A DNA stretch of 22,271 bases, taken from NCBI RefSeq assembly GCF_000388065.1, contig NW_009242978.1, forward strand, positions 1,468,993 to 1,491,263, in the 5' to 3' direction. The DNA is from Fonticula alba. Taxonomy: Eukaryota > Opisthokonta > Rotosphaerida > Fonticulaceae. The notes under the pieces were generated by a model. It was not told where the DNA came from. It made no database searches and worked only from the letters and a program-made list of their open reading frames with translations. The translations under genes and the position numbers were made by a program. This document shows positions 20,038 through 22,271 of this stretch, piece by piece (positions within the stretch are counted from its first letter, which is position 1; the number at the start of each line of letters is the position of its first letter).

Positions 20038-22222
20038 TCACATGGCCTTCGCCTTGTTCTCCGGGCGGCCCGGGGCAAGGGCGTCCGGACCCTGGCGGCT
20101 GTGCGTGGCAAACATGTGGTCCCAGATGAGGGGGAAGATGATGTTCGAGGCGCCCATGAAGGCCGAGAAGGCGGTGGCCACGGACCGGGGGCTGGGCCGG
20201 GAGAAGAGAATCATCACCACGGAGAAGATGGCCACGGCGAAGAAGTGCACCAGCAGGCGGATGGGGTTCGGGGTGATGCCGCCGAGGATGCCGAGGCAGT
20301 CGGTGCCAACGCGGCTGACATACCGGAAGCAGGCATTCCGCAGGGCCACCATCGGGAGGATGTGGCGCTCGGCCGGGGCCATCAGGCTGTTGGGCAGATC
20401 GGCCCCCGGGGGGAAGAGCGGGCGCAGGCTCGGGGCAAACATCGGCAGCGGGCAGTTACTGAGGGCCTTGACCGGGGGGAATTGCAGGAGCTCCTCATCG
20501 GAGGGGCGCACGCCGCCGCCCCCGCAAAAGACATCGTACAGCGCCTGGGCCAGGATGTTCATGGAGGCGGACACCCGCCGGCGGGTGGCATAGAAGGAGC
20601 TGAGGGCCTGAATGACGCGACCGGTGTCGGCCAGGGTGTCCAGCGGCCGGAGCAGGTCCGACACGATGAGCACATCGGTGAAGGCCACGGTCATGCCGCT
20701 GCCGGTCAGGGGGTGCCGCATGTTCAGACTGTCGCCCAGGCAAAAGACGCCCGGGCGGATGAGGGCCCCGGCCGTGAGCAGCTGGCAGGGGACCGAGCGG
20801 ATGGGGATGGGCGACCCATCGGACCGGATGACCTGCTCGCGGAAGGGCCCGTGCAGGAAGGACGGCAGCTGGGGAAGGATGTGCGCCAGGAGATACCGGG
20901 CCAGGGACTCGTCCGACTGGGTGGGCAGCGGGTCCGGGATGTCGATGAGCATGCGCAATTCCCTCGGAGAGATGGCATAGCAGAGGACCAGGCTGGAATT
21001 GCACATGATGACCATGCCGTGGTTCGGCAGGGGGAGGGGAACATCCCGCAGGAGGAGGGCCGCAAAGTGCGACCGATAGACCGGCTTGTTGAAGCTGAGC
21101 TTGGCGCGGAAGCGACTGAAGCTGCCGCAGCAGTCGAAGTTGAGATCGCCATGCGCGATCTTGGTGGGACGCGGGGCCGGGGTGCGAAGAGGGGGAGGGG
21201 GGGGGGGGGGAGGGGGGGTCGGTTTGCGGTGTGGCGGGGGCCCGGGGGGGGGGGCCCGGGCAGGGGGAGGACAAAGGGAGGGGAGGGGGGGGGGGGCGCC
21301 TGCCTGTCCCCCGCCCGCCCGCCCGCCCGGGGCCCAGGGGAGGCAGCAGGGCGACGCACAACGTCGACAAGCTCGCCGGCTTCATTCTTCTGGCGGTACT
21401 TGACACCGATGATGGCCGGGCCATCCTCCAGCAGGTCGACGACATTGGCCTCGACGATGGTGATGCTACAGCCGATGGCGGGGGGGGGGTCGAGAGGGGG
21501 GGGGGGTCATTGGAGAGTGAGTGGGCGAGTGGGAGGGGGGGGGGGGGGGGGGAGGGGGGGGTGGGAGAGGGGCGGGTGGGGGGGGGGGATGGGGGGGGGG
21601 GGGGGGGTCATTGGAGAGTGAGTGGGCGAGTGTCTCGGTGGGGGCCGGCCATTTTTTTTTCCCTTCCCCCCCCAACCGGCGACGGGGCGTACTTGGGGTG
21701 GGCGGCCGCGCGGCGGCGGAGATTCCCCACAAGGCGGCCATGGTGGAAGCTGTACCCGGTGGCCGGGGTGTTCGGGATGTGGTCCTTGTCCGAGGGGTAG
21801 GGGATCTGCGTGAAAATGTGGGTGTCCGACCCGTCGACGATGTTCTTCTGGGACTCGAAGGACTTGGGGTCCACCTTGGGCCGGTAGACCACGTAGCCGT
21901 GGCAGGCCTGCGCATCGATGCCGGCGATGCACTGGCCGAGGCCCATGCGCTGGAGGGCGCGCACGCCACCCGGCTGGAGGAGCTCCCCGCGGAAGGTGTC
22001 GGGATCACGGAGGTCCCGCTCCAGGAGGAGGACGCGTCGGCCGTCCCGCGCGAGGTTGTAAGCCAGGGAGGCACCGGCGATGCCGGCCCCGGCCACAATG
22101 GCGTCGTACTTGACCGGGGGGGCGCCGGCCGGCGGGATCGGCGCGGAGATGATCGGCTCCGCCGGGATGTAGTCCTCGCTGGCGGCAGCGGCGGCGGCGG
22201 CGGCGGCGGCGTGGGCGGTCAT
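20038..22222 (-). CDS. SQLE: Squalene monooxygenase (squalene epoxidase), 585 aa
   Basis: Exons on the minus strand: 22222-21693, 21465-21360, 21159-20038 (TGA). This FAD enzyme of the ER makes 2,3-oxidosqualene from squalene, the first oxygen-dependent step of sterol synthesis. After ten alanines, the Rossmann motif GAGIAG (45-50) ends in LLLER, followed by ELLQPGG and FHHGRLVGNLR. The third exon has FSRFR, the second FAD motif G354-D355 in GDSLNMRHPLTGSGM, and two hydrophobic C-terminal segments (about 520-575) that anchor it in the membrane. Its length is close to the human enzyme (574). The N-terminus lacks an evident first transmembrane helix. Oddity: where the family has (A/C)DG before FS(K/R)FR, this protein reads DCCGSFSRFR, so the Asp of the DG motif is Cys (C223). 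Exon phases agree, and the alternative CAG acceptor nearby is out of phase. Confidence 0.95.
21507..21632. repeat. 25-base direct repeat in squalene monooxygenase intron 1
   Basis: The sequence starting TCATTGGAGAGTGAG occurs exactly twice, at 21507-21531 and 21608-21632, each preceded by a G run. The DNA between them is nearly all G. It is either a tandem duplication of intron sequence or an assembly duplication across the homopolymer. Confidence 0.9.
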
Positions 22223-22271
22223 GATGCTGATCCGGAAGACGAGCGGGGAGGCGCGCGCGCGTGTGTGTGGG
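22223..22271 (-). promoter_or_regulatory. Start of the squalene monooxygenase 5' flank
   Basis: Only 49 bases are available. They contain CA and GC dinucleotide runs and a short C/T-rich stretch. No TATA box or sterol-response element can be claimed from so little sequence. Confidence 0.25.

Noticed and set aside
21100-21123. Alternative CAG acceptor just before FSRFR that would remove the unusual CCG in squalene monooxygenase
   Set aside because: It would need a phase-2 donor, but the preceding exon ends in phase 0, so the frame would be lost.
20101-21621. 506-codon open frame on the plus strand
   Set aside because: It lies antisense to squalene monooxygenase; Gly/Arg/Glu-rich composition is a shadow of GC-rich codons and it runs through G homopolymers.

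Overview
The window is nuclear DNA from a very GC-rich, intron-dense unicellular eukaryote. Five protein genes can be assembled exon by exon with consistent splice phases, giving 34 introns. All but one of these introns are 71-258 bases long. Most carry long C runs on the sense strand, a CTGAC or CTAAC branch-site-like motif and unusual GTGCGT/GTACGY donors. A sterol gene of the animal/fungal type, a class I cyclic-nucleotide phosphodiesterase, a UBXN1-type p97 cofactor and a Mch1/nodulin-like transporter fit a protist near the base of the opisthokonts (Fonticula-like). That placement is inference, not proof.

Layout. (1) 137-5322 (+): a 14-exon gene for a ~1,135-residue, mostly helical soluble protein that I do not recognise; AATAAA at 5473. 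(2) 6149-8849 (+): a 7-exon, 12-helix MFS transporter of the nodulin-like/Mch1 type. Its second intron is abnormally long and holds, on the opposite strand between two C runs, an exon of cytosolic isoleucyl-tRNA synthetase. (3) 8850-12294: 3.4 kb with no convincing gene, rich in microsatellites; one coding-like minus-strand stretch near 10.8 kb. (4) 12295-16900 (+): a 10-exon PDE9-like phosphodiesterase with a ~600-residue C-terminal extension; the invariant purine-binding glutamine appears replaced by alanine. (5) 16901-17777: gene-less, holding an AAGATGGCGG motif and a pyrimidine-rich leader. (6) 17778-19342 (+): a UBA - C2H2 zinc finger - coiled coil - UBX protein. (7) 20038-22222 (-): squalene monooxygenase in three exons, convergent with the UBX gene; the Asp of its DG motif appears replaced by Cys.

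The genes look like independent housekeeping or signalling genes (transport, cyclic-nucleotide turnover, p97/ubiquitin, sterol synthesis), not a cluster with a joint function. The strongest unexplained signals are the donor-site consensus (C at +4 in 30 of 34 introns, A in none), the misplaced IleRS exon, and the two active-site substitutions in otherwise well-conserved enzymes.
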